Shown here in pieces: positions 14,487 to 19,757 of a stretch of 19,757 nt of DNA. Position 1 is the first letter of the stretch, and each line of letters begins with the position of its first letter. Source of the DNA: an uncultured Collinsella sp. (GTDB taxonomy: Bacteria; Actinomycetota; Coriobacteriia; Coriobacteriales; Coriobacteriaceae); assembly GCA_902491055.1 (NCBI GenBank), contig CABUGI010000029.1, positions 1 through 19,757 of the forward strand, read 5' to 3'. The position numbers were made by a program, and so were the translations under genes. The notes under the pieces were generated by a model. The model made no database searches, had not been told where the DNA came from, and was given only the letters and a program-made list of their open reading frames with translations.

Positions 14487-15425
14487 ATGCTGTTGTCCGG
14501 TATCATTGCCGCCCTTACCAGCCTTTTGATTCCCATCATCATTTTGTTGCTGCTGCTTCCCAACGCCTGCTATGTCGTTGAACAACAGCATGCCGTGATC
14601 ATCGAGCGTCTGGGCAAGTTTAACCGCATCGTCAACGCGGGCTTCCACATGAAGGTGCCCGTGATCGACCGCAAGGCCGCCACGGTGAGTCTGCGCACCA
14701 TGAAAAACGGTTTTGGCATCGACGTTAAGACCCAGGACAACGTGACCATCGGCCTTGAGGTCTCTGCTCAGTACCACGTGAGCTATGACATGGGTGCCGG
14801 CCCGGCAGATTCGGGTATCTACAAGAGCTACTACATGCTGCAGGAGCCCGTCGACCAGATGCGTGACTTCATCACCGACGCCCTGCGCTCTTCGATCCCC
14901 GTCTACACACTCGATGAGGTCTTTGCCAAGAAGGATGACATCGCCAAGGATGTCAACGCTACCGTTTCCGAGCAGATGGCCGCCTACGGCTTCACCCTCG
15001 TGTCGACGCTCATCACCAAAATCGCACTGCCGACCGAGGTCGAGAACTCCATGAACGACATCAACGCCGCCCAGCGCAAGCGCGCTGCGGCACAGGAGCT
15101 CGCCGAGGCCGACCGCATCAAGCGCGTCACCGAGGCGACCGCCGAGGCCGAGGCTATGGAAAAGGCGGGCGAGGGCATCGCCAACCAGCGCAAGGCCATC
15201 GCACTGGGTATCAAAGATTCGCTCGAGATCATCCAGGAGACGGGTGTCGGCAATGACGAGGCCAACCAACTGTTCATGTTTACGCAGTGGTCCGAGATGA
15301 TGACGGAGTTTGCTCGCACGGGTAAAACCTCGACGGTCGTGCTGCCGAGCGACTTCTCGCAGTCGGCCTCTATGTTCGAGCAGATGCTGACCGCCGGCAA
15401 AGTTCAAAACGATTCGAAGGAGTAG
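14487..15425 (+). CDS. SPFH/stomatin (band 7)-family membrane protein
   Basis: This 312-residue protein starts at ATG 14487 behind AGAGGAG. An N-terminal membrane helix (about 3-28, very Leu/Ile-rich) is followed by 'YVVEQQHAVIIERLGKFNRIVNAGFHMKVP', the classic stomatin entry. The band 7 domain extends to about residue 190. Next comes a charged Ala/Glu/Lys coiled coil (about 190-245, 'AAAQELAEADRIKRV'), then a C-terminal tail with 'FMFTQWSEMM'. Such proteins form large oligomeric cages or scaffolds at membranes and often modulate proteases or channels. No NfeD or FtsH partner is adjacent. It sits 6 bp before rlmH. Confidence 0.92.
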   Translation: MLLSGIIAALTSLLIPIIILLLLLPNACYVVEQQHAVIIERLGKFNRIVNAGFHMKVPVIDRKAATVSLRTMKNGFGIDVKTQDNVTIGLEVSAQYHVSYDMGAGPADSGIYKSYYMLQEPVDQMRDFITDALRSSIPVYTLDEVFAKKDDIAKDVNATVSEQMAAYGFTLVSTLITKIALPTEVENSMNDINAAQRKRAAAQELAEADRIKRVTEATAEAEAMEKAGEGIANQRKAIALGIKDSLEIIQETGVGNDEANQLFMFTQWSEMMTEFARTGKTSTVVLPSDFSQSASMFEQMLTAGKVQNDSKE

Positions 15426-15431
15426 ACGCGC

Positions 15432-15902
15432 GTGAAATACACCGTCGTTTGCGTCGGTAAGCTCAAGGAGCGCTTTTGGAAGGACGCGTGCGCTGAGTAC
15501 ACCAAGCGCCTAGGCGCCTATGCCAAGGTGGATATCCGCGAGGTGGCCGATATCGACCCGGCTAAGGCGGGCGGCGTGGATGCCGCGCGCGACAAGGAGG
15601 GGGCGGCAATTCTTGCTGCATTGCCGTCTCGAGCGCATGCGATCCTGCTGGCTATCGAGGGCAAGGAGCGTTCGAGTGAGGAGCTCTCGGCGAGGCTCGA
15701 CGATCTTATGCTGCGAGGCAGCAGCGACATCGCCTTTGTGATTGGCGGTTCGGACGGCGTGAGCGATGAGGTGCGCGCCCGCGCCGACGAGATGCTCAGC
15801 TTTGGACGCATTACCTTGCCGCATAACTTGGCGCGCGTGGTGCTGCTGGAGCAAATCTACCGCGCCTGCAAGATCAGCCGTGGCGAGCCGTATCACAAAT
15901 AG
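15432..15902 (+). CDS. rlmH: 23S rRNA (pseudouridine-1915 N3)-methyltransferase
   Basis: RlmH (156 residues) methylates pseudouridine 1915 in helix 69 of 23S rRNA on assembled 70S ribosomes. It has a SPOUT knot fold. The N-terminal 'VVCVGKLKERFWKDACAEYTKRL', the SAM-site 'FVIGGSDGVSDEVRARAD', and the C-terminal 'LARVVLLEQIYRACKISRGEPYHK' are all standard and complete. The start is GTG 15432, only 6 bp after the SPFH gene, with GAAGGAG inside the end of that gene as ribosome site. Length is normal. Confidence 0.97.
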   Translation: MKYTVVCVGKLKERFWKDACAEYTKRLGAYAKVDIREVADIDPAKAGGVDAARDKEGAAILAALPSRAHAILLAIEGKERSSEELSARLDDLMLRGSSDIAFVIGGSDGVSDEVRARADEMLSFGRITLPHNLARVVLLEQIYRACKISRGEPYHK

Positions 15903-15975
15903 GTCGGCAATACGAAACAATGGCGTGGGACAATAGCTTTCGTTTTGAAGAGCGTGTCTGAGAGGACTATGAGAT

Positions 15976-16746
15976 ATGAAGATTGGATTTGTCGGTTTTG
16001 GCAATATGGCGAGCGCTATGGCCGATGGCTGGATCGCTGCCGGTGTAGCTGCGAGCGACATGTGCGCCTGCGCGGGTCGCTACGACGCACTGGTTGAGCG
16101 CTGCGAGGCGCGCGGCATGGTCGCCTGCCACGATGCCGCCGAGGTTGTCGCCGCATCCGATATCGTGGTCGCTGCGGTCAAACCGTACATGATCGAGAAG
16201 GTATTCGCCCCGCTCAAGGATGCTCTTGCCAAAAAGGTCGTTCTGTCGGTTGCCTGGACCTGGGACAGTGCCAAGTGGGAGCAGGTCCTGCCGGGCGTCG
16301 CGCATATCTCGACGGTGCCCAACACACCGGTTTCGGTGGGCGAGGGCGTCATCGCTTGCGAGAAGGCTTCCACGCTTAGTGATGAGCAGAGCGCCGTGGT
16401 GCTTGATCTGCTTGGCAAACTCGGTGCGGTGGTCGAACTCGATACGAGCCTGCTGTTTGTGGGCGGCACGGTGGGTGGTTGCGCTCCGGCATTTGTCGCC
16501 ATGGCAATCGAGGCCCTGGGCGATGCAGCGGTCAAGCACGGTATCCCGCGTGCCGATGCCTATCGCATTGTGAGCCAGATGGTGCTAGGTACGGCAAAGC
16601 TGCAGCTTGCAACTGGTCAGCATCCTGCGGCGATGAAGGATGCCGTATGCTCGCCCGGTGGCGCCACCATCAAGGGCGTCATCGCGCTCGAGGATGCCGG
16701 CATGCGCAGTGCCCTGGTCAAGGCAATCGACGCAACTCTCCAGTAA
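15976..16746 (+). CDS. proC: Pyrroline-5-carboxylate reductase (ProC)
   Basis: This 256-residue NAD(P)H-dependent enzyme catalyses the last step of proline synthesis. The Rossmann motif 'IGFVGFGNMASAMADGW' is at residues 3-19. 'AAVKPYMIEKV' and 'STVPNTPVSVGEG' follow, and the C-terminal 'GQHPAAMKDAVCSPGGATIKGVIALE' is highly typical. Two usually conserved spots differ. The substrate-site segment reads 'GGTVGGCAPAFV' where most family members have 'GSGPAY', and 'LSVAWTWDS' replaces the common 'SIAAGI'. It may be a divergent ProC or a ProC-like paralogue. AGAGGA lies 9 bases before ATG 15976. The 73-bp gap to rlmH has no obvious promoter. Confidence 0.88.
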   Translation: MKIGFVGFGNMASAMADGWIAAGVAASDMCACAGRYDALVERCEARGMVACHDAAEVVAASDIVVAAVKPYMIEKVFAPLKDALAKKVVLSVAWTWDSAKWEQVLPGVAHISTVPNTPVSVGEGVIACEKASTLSDEQSAVVLDLLGKLGAVVELDTSLLFVGGTVGGCAPAFVAMAIEALGDAAVKHGIPRADAYRIVSQMVLGTAKLQLATGQHPAAMKDAVCSPGGATIKGVIALEDAGMRSALVKAIDATLQ

Positions 16747-16779
16747 AACCGACCAAAAAAGACAGGTTTTTTGACAGGT
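16744..16779. repeat. Intergenic repeat, copy 1
   Basis: TAAAACCGACCAAAA followed by GACAGG and TTGACAGGT is imperfectly repeated at 16863-16901. The two copies flank the terminator hairpin. This copy starts in the proC stop codon. Confidence 0.55.
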
Positions 16780-16808
16780 ATTTCCTGCGGTTTTGCCCTT
16801 TTAGCGAA

Positions 16809-16849
16809 AAGCGCCCCGCAACTGGCTCAATTCCAGTTGCGGGGCGCTT
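16809..16849. terminator. Bidirectional terminator between convergent genes
   Basis: A 17-bp perfect stem (AAGCGCCCCGCAACTGG with its complement) has a 7-nt loop. It is flanked by A-rich sequence on the left and TTGCGTTT on the right. It lies between proC (+) and the 57-residue protein gene (-), so it can end both transcripts. Confidence 0.85.
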
Positions 16850-16862
16850 GCGTTTGCCCAGA

Positions 16863-16901
16863 TAAAACAGACCAAAATAAACCTGTCCCTTTTTGGCAGG
16901 T
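16863..16901. repeat. Intergenic repeat, copy 2
   Basis: TAAAACAGACCAAAATAA followed by ACCTGTCC and TTTTTGGCAGGT is an imperfect direct repeat of 16744-16779 with an internal ACCTG/CAGGT inverted pair. It ends at the stop codon of the minus-strand small gene. Confidence 0.55.
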
Positions 16902-17074
16902 TAGTCCCAGAAGCTGTCTTCCTCATCCTCGGACTTGGGTCCGCGGTCGACGTACATCTTATGGGTACGCTTCTCCATTACAAAGGCAAGAATCGCAAAT
17001 AACAGGATGCCGCCGGCGAAAAGGATGGCAAAACCGGTGCGGGTGCCAAACAAAAAGGAAAAAACTGCGTCCAT
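16901..17074 (-). CDS. Small single-pass membrane protein (57 residues)
   Basis: I do not recognise this family. On the minus strand, ATG (17072-17074) to TAA (16901-16903) encodes 57 residues. A short N-terminus, 'MDAVFSFLFGTR', leads into a clear membrane helix 'TGFAILFAGGILLFAILAFV' (about 13-32). After that come 'MEKRTHKMYVDRGPKSED' and a strongly acidic tail ending in 'SFWD'. AGAAGG lies before the start. Positive residues follow the helix, which suggests the acidic tail is cytoplasmic. It has its own terminator shared with proC and a promoter region shared with serS. It could be a small subunit or regulator of a membrane complex, which is inference. Confidence 0.8.
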   Translation of the reverse strand: MDAVFSFLFGTRTGFAILFAGGILLFAILAFVMEKRTHKMYVDRGPKSEDEEDSFWD

Positions 17075-17098
17075 TGGGTGCCTTCTTGCGTAGTTGAG

Positions 17099-17129
17099 TT
17101 GGGTCGTAAACGCTCATAAGTATATACTT
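17099..17129. promoter_or_regulatory. Divergent promoter region with palindromic -10 (serS / small membrane protein)
   Basis: AAGTATATACTT (17118-17129) is a perfect 12-bp palindrome, so TATACT is present on both strands. For serS (+), TTGGGT (17099-17104), an 18-bp spacer and TATACT (17123-17128) form a promoter. For the minus-strand gene, TATACT is at 17124-17119 and the nearest -35-like TTGTAC (17145-17140) has a short 15-bp spacer. Confidence 0.6.
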
Positions 17130-17185
17130 GCCCATACATGTACAAGGTTGCAACCTAAATGGAATGTATATCGCCGGAGGATCTA

Positions 17186-18469
17186 ATGCTTGATATCAAG
17201 TTTGTTCGCGAGAACCCCGATGCCATCGATGTCGCCATGGCTAACCGCCAGACGTCTTGGGATCGCGAGAAGTTCTTTGAGCTCGACGACGAGCGCCGTG
17301 CCGTCATCACCGAGGTCGAGGAGCTCCAGGCTACGCGCAATGCCGAGTCCAAGAAGATCGGCGCCCTGATGAAGGAGGGCAAGAAGGACGAGGCCGAGGC
17401 CGCCAAGGAGGCCGTGCGCGCCGTCAACGAGAAGATTGACGGTCTGGCCGAGCGCCGTACTGCTCTCGAGCAGGAGCAGTACGACTTCATGGCTCACCTG
17501 CCCAACATTCCTTGCGAGGCCACGCCGTACGGCAAGGACGAGGACGAGAATATTGAGCGCCGTCGTTGGGGCACCCCGCGCGAGTTCGACTTCGACTTTA
17601 AGCCGCATTGGGATCTGGGCACCGATCTGGACATCCTCGACTTCGAGCGCGGCAACAAGCTCTCCGGCAGCCGTTTTACCGTTCTCGGTGGCGCCGGCGC
17701 CCGCCTGGAGCGCGCCCTCATCAACTTCTTCCTCGATACGCACACCAGCCGTGGTTTTAAGGAGTGGTGGCCGCCCATCGTCGTCAAGCGTCAGACCATG
17801 TTTGGCACGGGTCAGCTGCCCAAGTTCGAGGACGACGCCTACCACGTCTCGGGCGACAACTTCCTGATCCCCACCGCCGAGGTCGTGCTCACCAACCTGC
17901 ACGCCGGCGAGGTCCTCGACGCCGACACCCTGCCGCGCCGCTACACCGCCTTCACCCCCTGCTTCCGCGAGGAGGCCGGTTCCGCCGGTCGCGACACCCG
18001 CGGCATCATCCGTCAGCACGAGTTCGACAAGGTCGAGATGGTCAAGTTCGCTAAGCCGGAGGAGTCCGACGAGGAGCTCGAGAGCATGACCGCCGAGGCC
18101 GAGTACCTGCTGCAGCAGCTGGGCCTTCCGTATCGCGTGATTAGCCTGTGCACCGGCGACTTGGGCTTCTCTGCCCGTCAGACCTACGACGTCGAGGTCT
18201 GGCTGCCGAGCTACAACGCCTACAAGGAGATCAGCTCCTGCTCCAACTGCGGCGACTTCCAGGCCCGCCGCGCCAACATCAAGTACCGCGACCCCGAGAA
18301 CTTCAAGGGCTCGCGTTACCTGCACACCCTTAACGGCTCCGGCCTGCCGGCTGGTCGTACCATGGCTGCCATTCTGGAGAACTACCAGAACGCCGACGGC
18401 ACCATCACGATCCCCGAGGTTCTGCGTCCTTACATGGGCGGTCTCGAGAAGATCGAGCCGGTCGCGTAA
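17186..18469 (+). CDS. serS: Seryl-tRNA synthetase
   Basis: SerRS (427 residues) is a class II enzyme that charges tRNA-Ser. ATG 17186 with GGAGG upstream begins the canonical 'MLDIKFVRENPDAI'; the open frame upstream is not part of it. The long antiparallel coiled-coil arm (about 28-100, Lys/Glu/Ala-rich) reads the tRNA variable arm. The catalytic core shows 'LIPTAEVVLTNLH', motif 2 with 'FREEAGSAGRDTRG' (260-273), 'TYDVEVWLPSYNAYKEISSCSNCGDFQARR', and motif 3 with 'GSGLPAGRT' (384-392). Length is normal. Codon use is strongly C-biased, as in metG, suggesting high expression. A hairpin follows the stop. Confidence 0.97.
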   Translation: MLDIKFVRENPDAIDVAMANRQTSWDREKFFELDDERRAVITEVEELQATRNAESKKIGALMKEGKKDEAEAAKEAVRAVNEKIDGLAERRTALEQEQYDFMAHLPNIPCEATPYGKDEDENIERRRWGTPREFDFDFKPHWDLGTDLDILDFERGNKLSGSRFTVLGGAGARLERALINFFLDTHTSRGFKEWWPPIVVKRQTMFGTGQLPKFEDDAYHVSGDNFLIPTAEVVLTNLHAGEVLDADTLPRRYTAFTPCFREEAGSAGRDTRGIIRQHEFDKVEMVKFAKPEESDEELESMTAEAEYLLQQLGLPYRVISLCTGDLGFSARQTYDVEVWLPSYNAYKEISSCSNCGDFQARRANIKYRDPENFKGSRYLHTLNGSGLPAGRTMAAILENYQNADGTITIPEVLRPYMGGLEKIEPVA

Positions 18470-18492
18470 CTTGGCTGCATAGGGGATATGCA

Positions 18493-18516
18493 AGGGCGCT
18501 CCTTCGGGGGCGCCCT
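18493..18516 (+). terminator. Hairpin after serS (UUCG tetraloop)
   Basis: A 10-bp stem, AGGGCGCTCC with GGGGCGCCCT (one T-G pair), is closed by a C(TTCG)G tetraloop. Only ATTTCG follows, so the T run is poor. It is a stable 3' end structure and probable terminator. Confidence 0.7.
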
Positions 18517-18581
18517 ATTTCGTGCGCAGGTCCATACCATGCCGTGCGGACAGCTCAATAGAAAACACACGAACAACTGTT

Positions 18582-18591
18582 CTGTATACAG
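18582..18591. promoter_or_regulatory. Palindrome in the upstream region of the 125-residue gene
   Basis: CTGTATACAG is a perfect 10-bp palindrome. It overlaps where a -35 would be for TATGCT (18604-18609, 17-bp spacing from 18581-18586). It may be an operator; no regulator is identified. Confidence 0.35.
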
Positions 18592-18642
18592 CTATCTACC
18601 TGTTATGCTTTTGCTAAATAAGAGCGAGAGAAAGGGGACGCG

Positions 18643-19020
18643 ATGGAGCTGTTTGATGATCGGGTGGTTTTGTTTGAGAGCGACGAGGGTGGGGAGTACC
18701 TGCTTGTAACGTGTGAGCCGTCTGGCATGGGTGGCCTGGTGGTTCGGCAGACGAGTGAGGGTCCGTTGACACAATGGTGCTTTGAGGAGTCGCCGCATGT
18801 GGTCGAGACCTTTGTGACGCACGAGGGACTTGTGGCGCTGGAGCACTTCTATGGAGTTGGGACTTCCAACCAGGTCGCGCGCATGCTGAGCATCTCGTTT
18901 GCCGATTATGATTGTGCCCAGCGGGTGAGATCGCTCCTGAGGGAACTTGATGCCAAGTTTGACGTGATCGAAAAGCCAATCGATCGTACGGGGAACAGCG
19001 GTATATGCGGAGCAGCATGA
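18643..19020 (+). CDS. Small protein of unknown function (125 residues)
   Basis: I do not recognise this family. ATG 18643 is preceded by AAAGGGG, and the protein is acidic with no signal peptide or membrane helix. The N-terminal half reads as beta strands: 'DRVVLFESDEGGEYLLVTCEP' and 'GGLVVRQTSEGPLTQWCFE'. The second half is helical: 'VARMLSISFADYDCAQRVRSLLRELDAKFDVI'. It appears to be a complete small cytoplasmic alpha/beta protein. It is monocistronic, lying between the serS terminator and the tRNA-Arg promoter, with a palindrome in its promoter region. Codon use resembles the neighbours. Confidence 0.75.
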   Translation: MELFDDRVVLFESDEGGEYLLVTCEPSGMGGLVVRQTSEGPLTQWCFEESPHVVETFVTHEGLVALEHFYGVGTSNQVARMLSISFADYDCAQRVRSLLRELDAKFDVIEKPIDRTGNSGICGAA

Positions 19021-19056
19021 CAAAACTGCGTTCCACAAAAAAGTTTGAGATTGTGC

Positions 19057-19086
19057 TTGACTCCAATAAGCTAAAGTGGTTTTATA
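19057..19086 (+). promoter_or_regulatory. Promoter of tRNA-Arg copy 1
   Basis: TTGACT (19057-19062), an 18-bp spacer and TTTATA (19081-19086) lie 12 bp before the tRNA. Confidence 0.6.
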
Positions 19087-19097
19087 TTTCTTGCGCT

Positions 19098-19174
19098 GCG
19101 GCGTTACCTCAGCTGGATAGAGGGTCTGACTACGAATCAGAACGTCATAGGTTCGAATCCTATACGCCGCACCA
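19098..19174 (+). tRNA. tRNA-Arg (ACG), copy 1
   Basis: This is a 77-nt tRNA with encoded CCA. Acceptor GCGGCGT pairs with ACGCCGC. The anticodon stem is TCTGA/TCAGA with loop CTACGAA, giving anticodon ACG (read as ICG after deamination). The T loop is TTCGAAT. It is identical to the copy at 19529-19605. Its tail from the T loop on is repeated at 19346. Confidence 0.97.
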
Positions 19175-19253
19175 ATTGAAATCGAAAGCCTCCGGCAACG
19201 GGGGCTTTTCTTTTACGTCGGCACTGCATGGATTCGAACCTCGGTCGAGGCGC
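19155..19253 (+). repeat. Tail repeat copy 1 at tRNA-Arg (tail, terminator, inverted T-loop)
   Basis: Starting in the T loop (GAATCC), this unit covers the tRNA 3' end, spacer, terminator and GCATGGATTCGAACCTCG. A near-identical copy lies about 190 bp further on (19346-19443), differing mainly in the spacer and just before the inverted T-loop. Confidence 0.9.
19186..19214 (+). terminator. Terminator of tRNA-Arg copy 1
   Basis: A 9-bp stem, AAGCCTCCG with CGGGGGCTT (one T-G pair), has loop GCAA and is followed by TTTTCTTTT. Confidence 0.85.
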
Positions 19254-19345
19254 GGACGTAAAGAAAACGCGGAGCGTTTTTAGCCCGCGGGCGAGCACGC
19301 CGGAAGGCGGGCGGAGCCGGTGCGGATCCGCGCAGCGGATGCGCG
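19230..19345. repeat. tRNA-tail-associated palindromic element, copy B
   Basis: This begins with GGATTCGAACCT (19230-19241), the exact reverse complement of the tRNA-Arg T arm (19149-19160). It contains the same three hairpins as copy A: H1 AAAACGC-GGA-GCGTTTT (19264-19280), H2 CGCCGG/CCGGTG (19298-19303 with 19317-19322), and H3 ATCCGC-GCA-GCGGAT (19326-19340, loop GCA instead of GAA). It ends exactly where the second tRNA-Arg tail begins. Confidence 0.85.
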
Positions 19346-19443
19346 GAATCCTATACGCCGCACCAATCGAACTTGAAGCCTCCGGCAACGGGGGCTTTTC
19401 TTTTATGTCGCCACCGCATGGATTCGAACCTCGGTCGAGGCGC
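19346..19443 (+). repeat. Tail repeat copy 2: orphan tRNA-Arg tail, terminator, inverted T-loop
   Basis: Bases 19346-19365 repeat the last 20 nt of tRNA-Arg including CCA. A slightly diverged spacer, a terminator and another GGATTCGAACCT (19420-19431) follow. The hairpin core is absent after this copy, so the unit is cut short. Confidence 0.9.
19376..19404 (+). terminator. Duplicated tRNA-Arg terminator
   Basis: AAGCCTCCG-GCAA-CGGGGGCTT followed by TTCTTTT has the same stem and loop as the terminator after tRNA-Arg copy 1. Confidence 0.85.
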
Positions 19444-19487
19444 GAGCGTCTTAATCATCACTTCGTAAAATTTTTCCAAATTGTCGC

Positions 19488-19516
19488 TTGACCCATCGAG
19501 GGGTCACGTGCATAAT
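19488..19516 (+). promoter_or_regulatory. Promoter of tRNA-Arg copy 2
   Basis: TTGACC (19488-19493), a 17-bp spacer and CATAAT (19511-19516) lie 12 bp before the tRNA. A GACCC/GGGTC hairpin lies across the -35 and spacer. Confidence 0.7.
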
Positions 19517-19528
19517 AATCCGTGCGTT

Positions 19529-19605
19529 GCGGCGTTACCTCAGCTGGATAGAGGGTCTGACTACGAATCAGAACGTCATAGGTTCGAATCCTATACGCCG
19601 CACCA
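19529..19605 (+). tRNA. tRNA-Arg (ACG), copy 2
   Basis: This is identical over 77 nt to the copy 431 bp upstream, with the same anticodon loop CTACGAA and an encoded CCA. It has a different promoter sequence. No inverted T-loop or hairpin core follows it. After its terminator, 19643-19757 shows nothing recognisable. Confidence 0.97.
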
Positions 19606-19616
19606 ATTGAATTTTA

Positions 19617-19642
19617 AAGCCTCCGGTAACGGAGGCTTTTCT
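19617..19642 (+). terminator. Terminator of tRNA-Arg copy 2
   Basis: A 9-bp perfect stem, AAGCCTCCG with CGGAGGCTT, has loop GTAA and is followed by TTCTTA. It is related to the other two Arg terminators. Confidence 0.85.
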
Positions 19643-19757
19643 TATATCGCGATGCGTCGAAGATCGCATCAAGTGGTCAAAATGAGTAAAAATCAAATTC
19701 AAGGTTGATTTCCGATCTCAGCCGAACACATTGAGCGGATAGGCCATTCCCGCAGTT

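Noticed and set aside
17183..18493. 436-codon open frame antisense to serS
   Set aside because: It covers serS almost exactly on the other strand, is low in complexity (Val/Leu/Gly) and results from the same codon-bias effect.
19005..19491. Plus-strand frames giving peptides such as 'GFEPRSRR' and 'RKENAERF' near tRNA-Arg
   Set aside because: 'GFEP' is the usual false translation of an antisense T loop (GGATTCGAACC), and the rest is the palindromic element. Frames cross a tRNA gene and terminators.
19650..19671. GATGCG/CGCATC inverted pair near the window end
   Set aside because: The 6-bp stem has no T run or gene context, which is within chance expectation.

Overview
The window is GC-rich, densely packed chromosomal DNA. 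It carries an actinobacterial-style Tad/Flp pilus locus with no secretin gene in view, short intergenic gaps, and housekeeping genes typical of a Gram-positive actinobacterium. The gene content and the style of the intergenic repeats fit the Coriobacteriia, and I would guess Collinsella or a close relative. That placement is inference from gene style; no rRNA or marker comparison was possible.

Region 1 (1-7466) is one long plus-strand Tad-pilus operon, most of whose genes overlap or nearly touch. It holds the 3' end of an upstream gene, the CpaF/TadA ATPase, the TadB and TadC platform proteins, an Flp pilin, a membrane-anchored unknown, a second Flp/TadE-like pseudopilin, a TadE-like protein, a large TadG-like surface protein, another TadE-like pseudopilin, and finally a DUF192-domain gene. 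All four pilin-like proteins share an Ala-Gln-x-Thr-x-Glu prepilin-cleavage context.

Region 2 (7467-8315) has a small toxin/antitoxin-like gene pair with its own promoter and a tRNA-Phe gene with promoter and terminator. The tRNA-Phe acceptor stem carries a U-C mismatch.

Region 3 (8316-14180) encodes a GH5-like glycosidase whose acid/base motif is altered, then RsmI, MetG, RsmA and TatD, then tRNA-Leu(CAG). Most of these genes serve rRNA modification and translation.

Region 4 (14163-14415) is a tRNA-tail duplication. The 3' end of tRNA-Leu and its terminator appear twice, separated by about 125 bp that begin with an inverted copy of the T-loop and contain three hairpins. The same element recurs at tRNA-Arg(ACG) (19155-19445), with the tail matching that tRNA instead. 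This is the most unusual structure in the window.

Region 5 (14487-19757) has an SPFH/stomatin-like protein, RlmH, ProC, a 57-residue membrane protein on the minus strand, SerS (divergent from it across a palindromic -10 region), an unknown 125-residue protein, and two identical tRNA-Arg(ACG) genes that bracket the second copy of the element.
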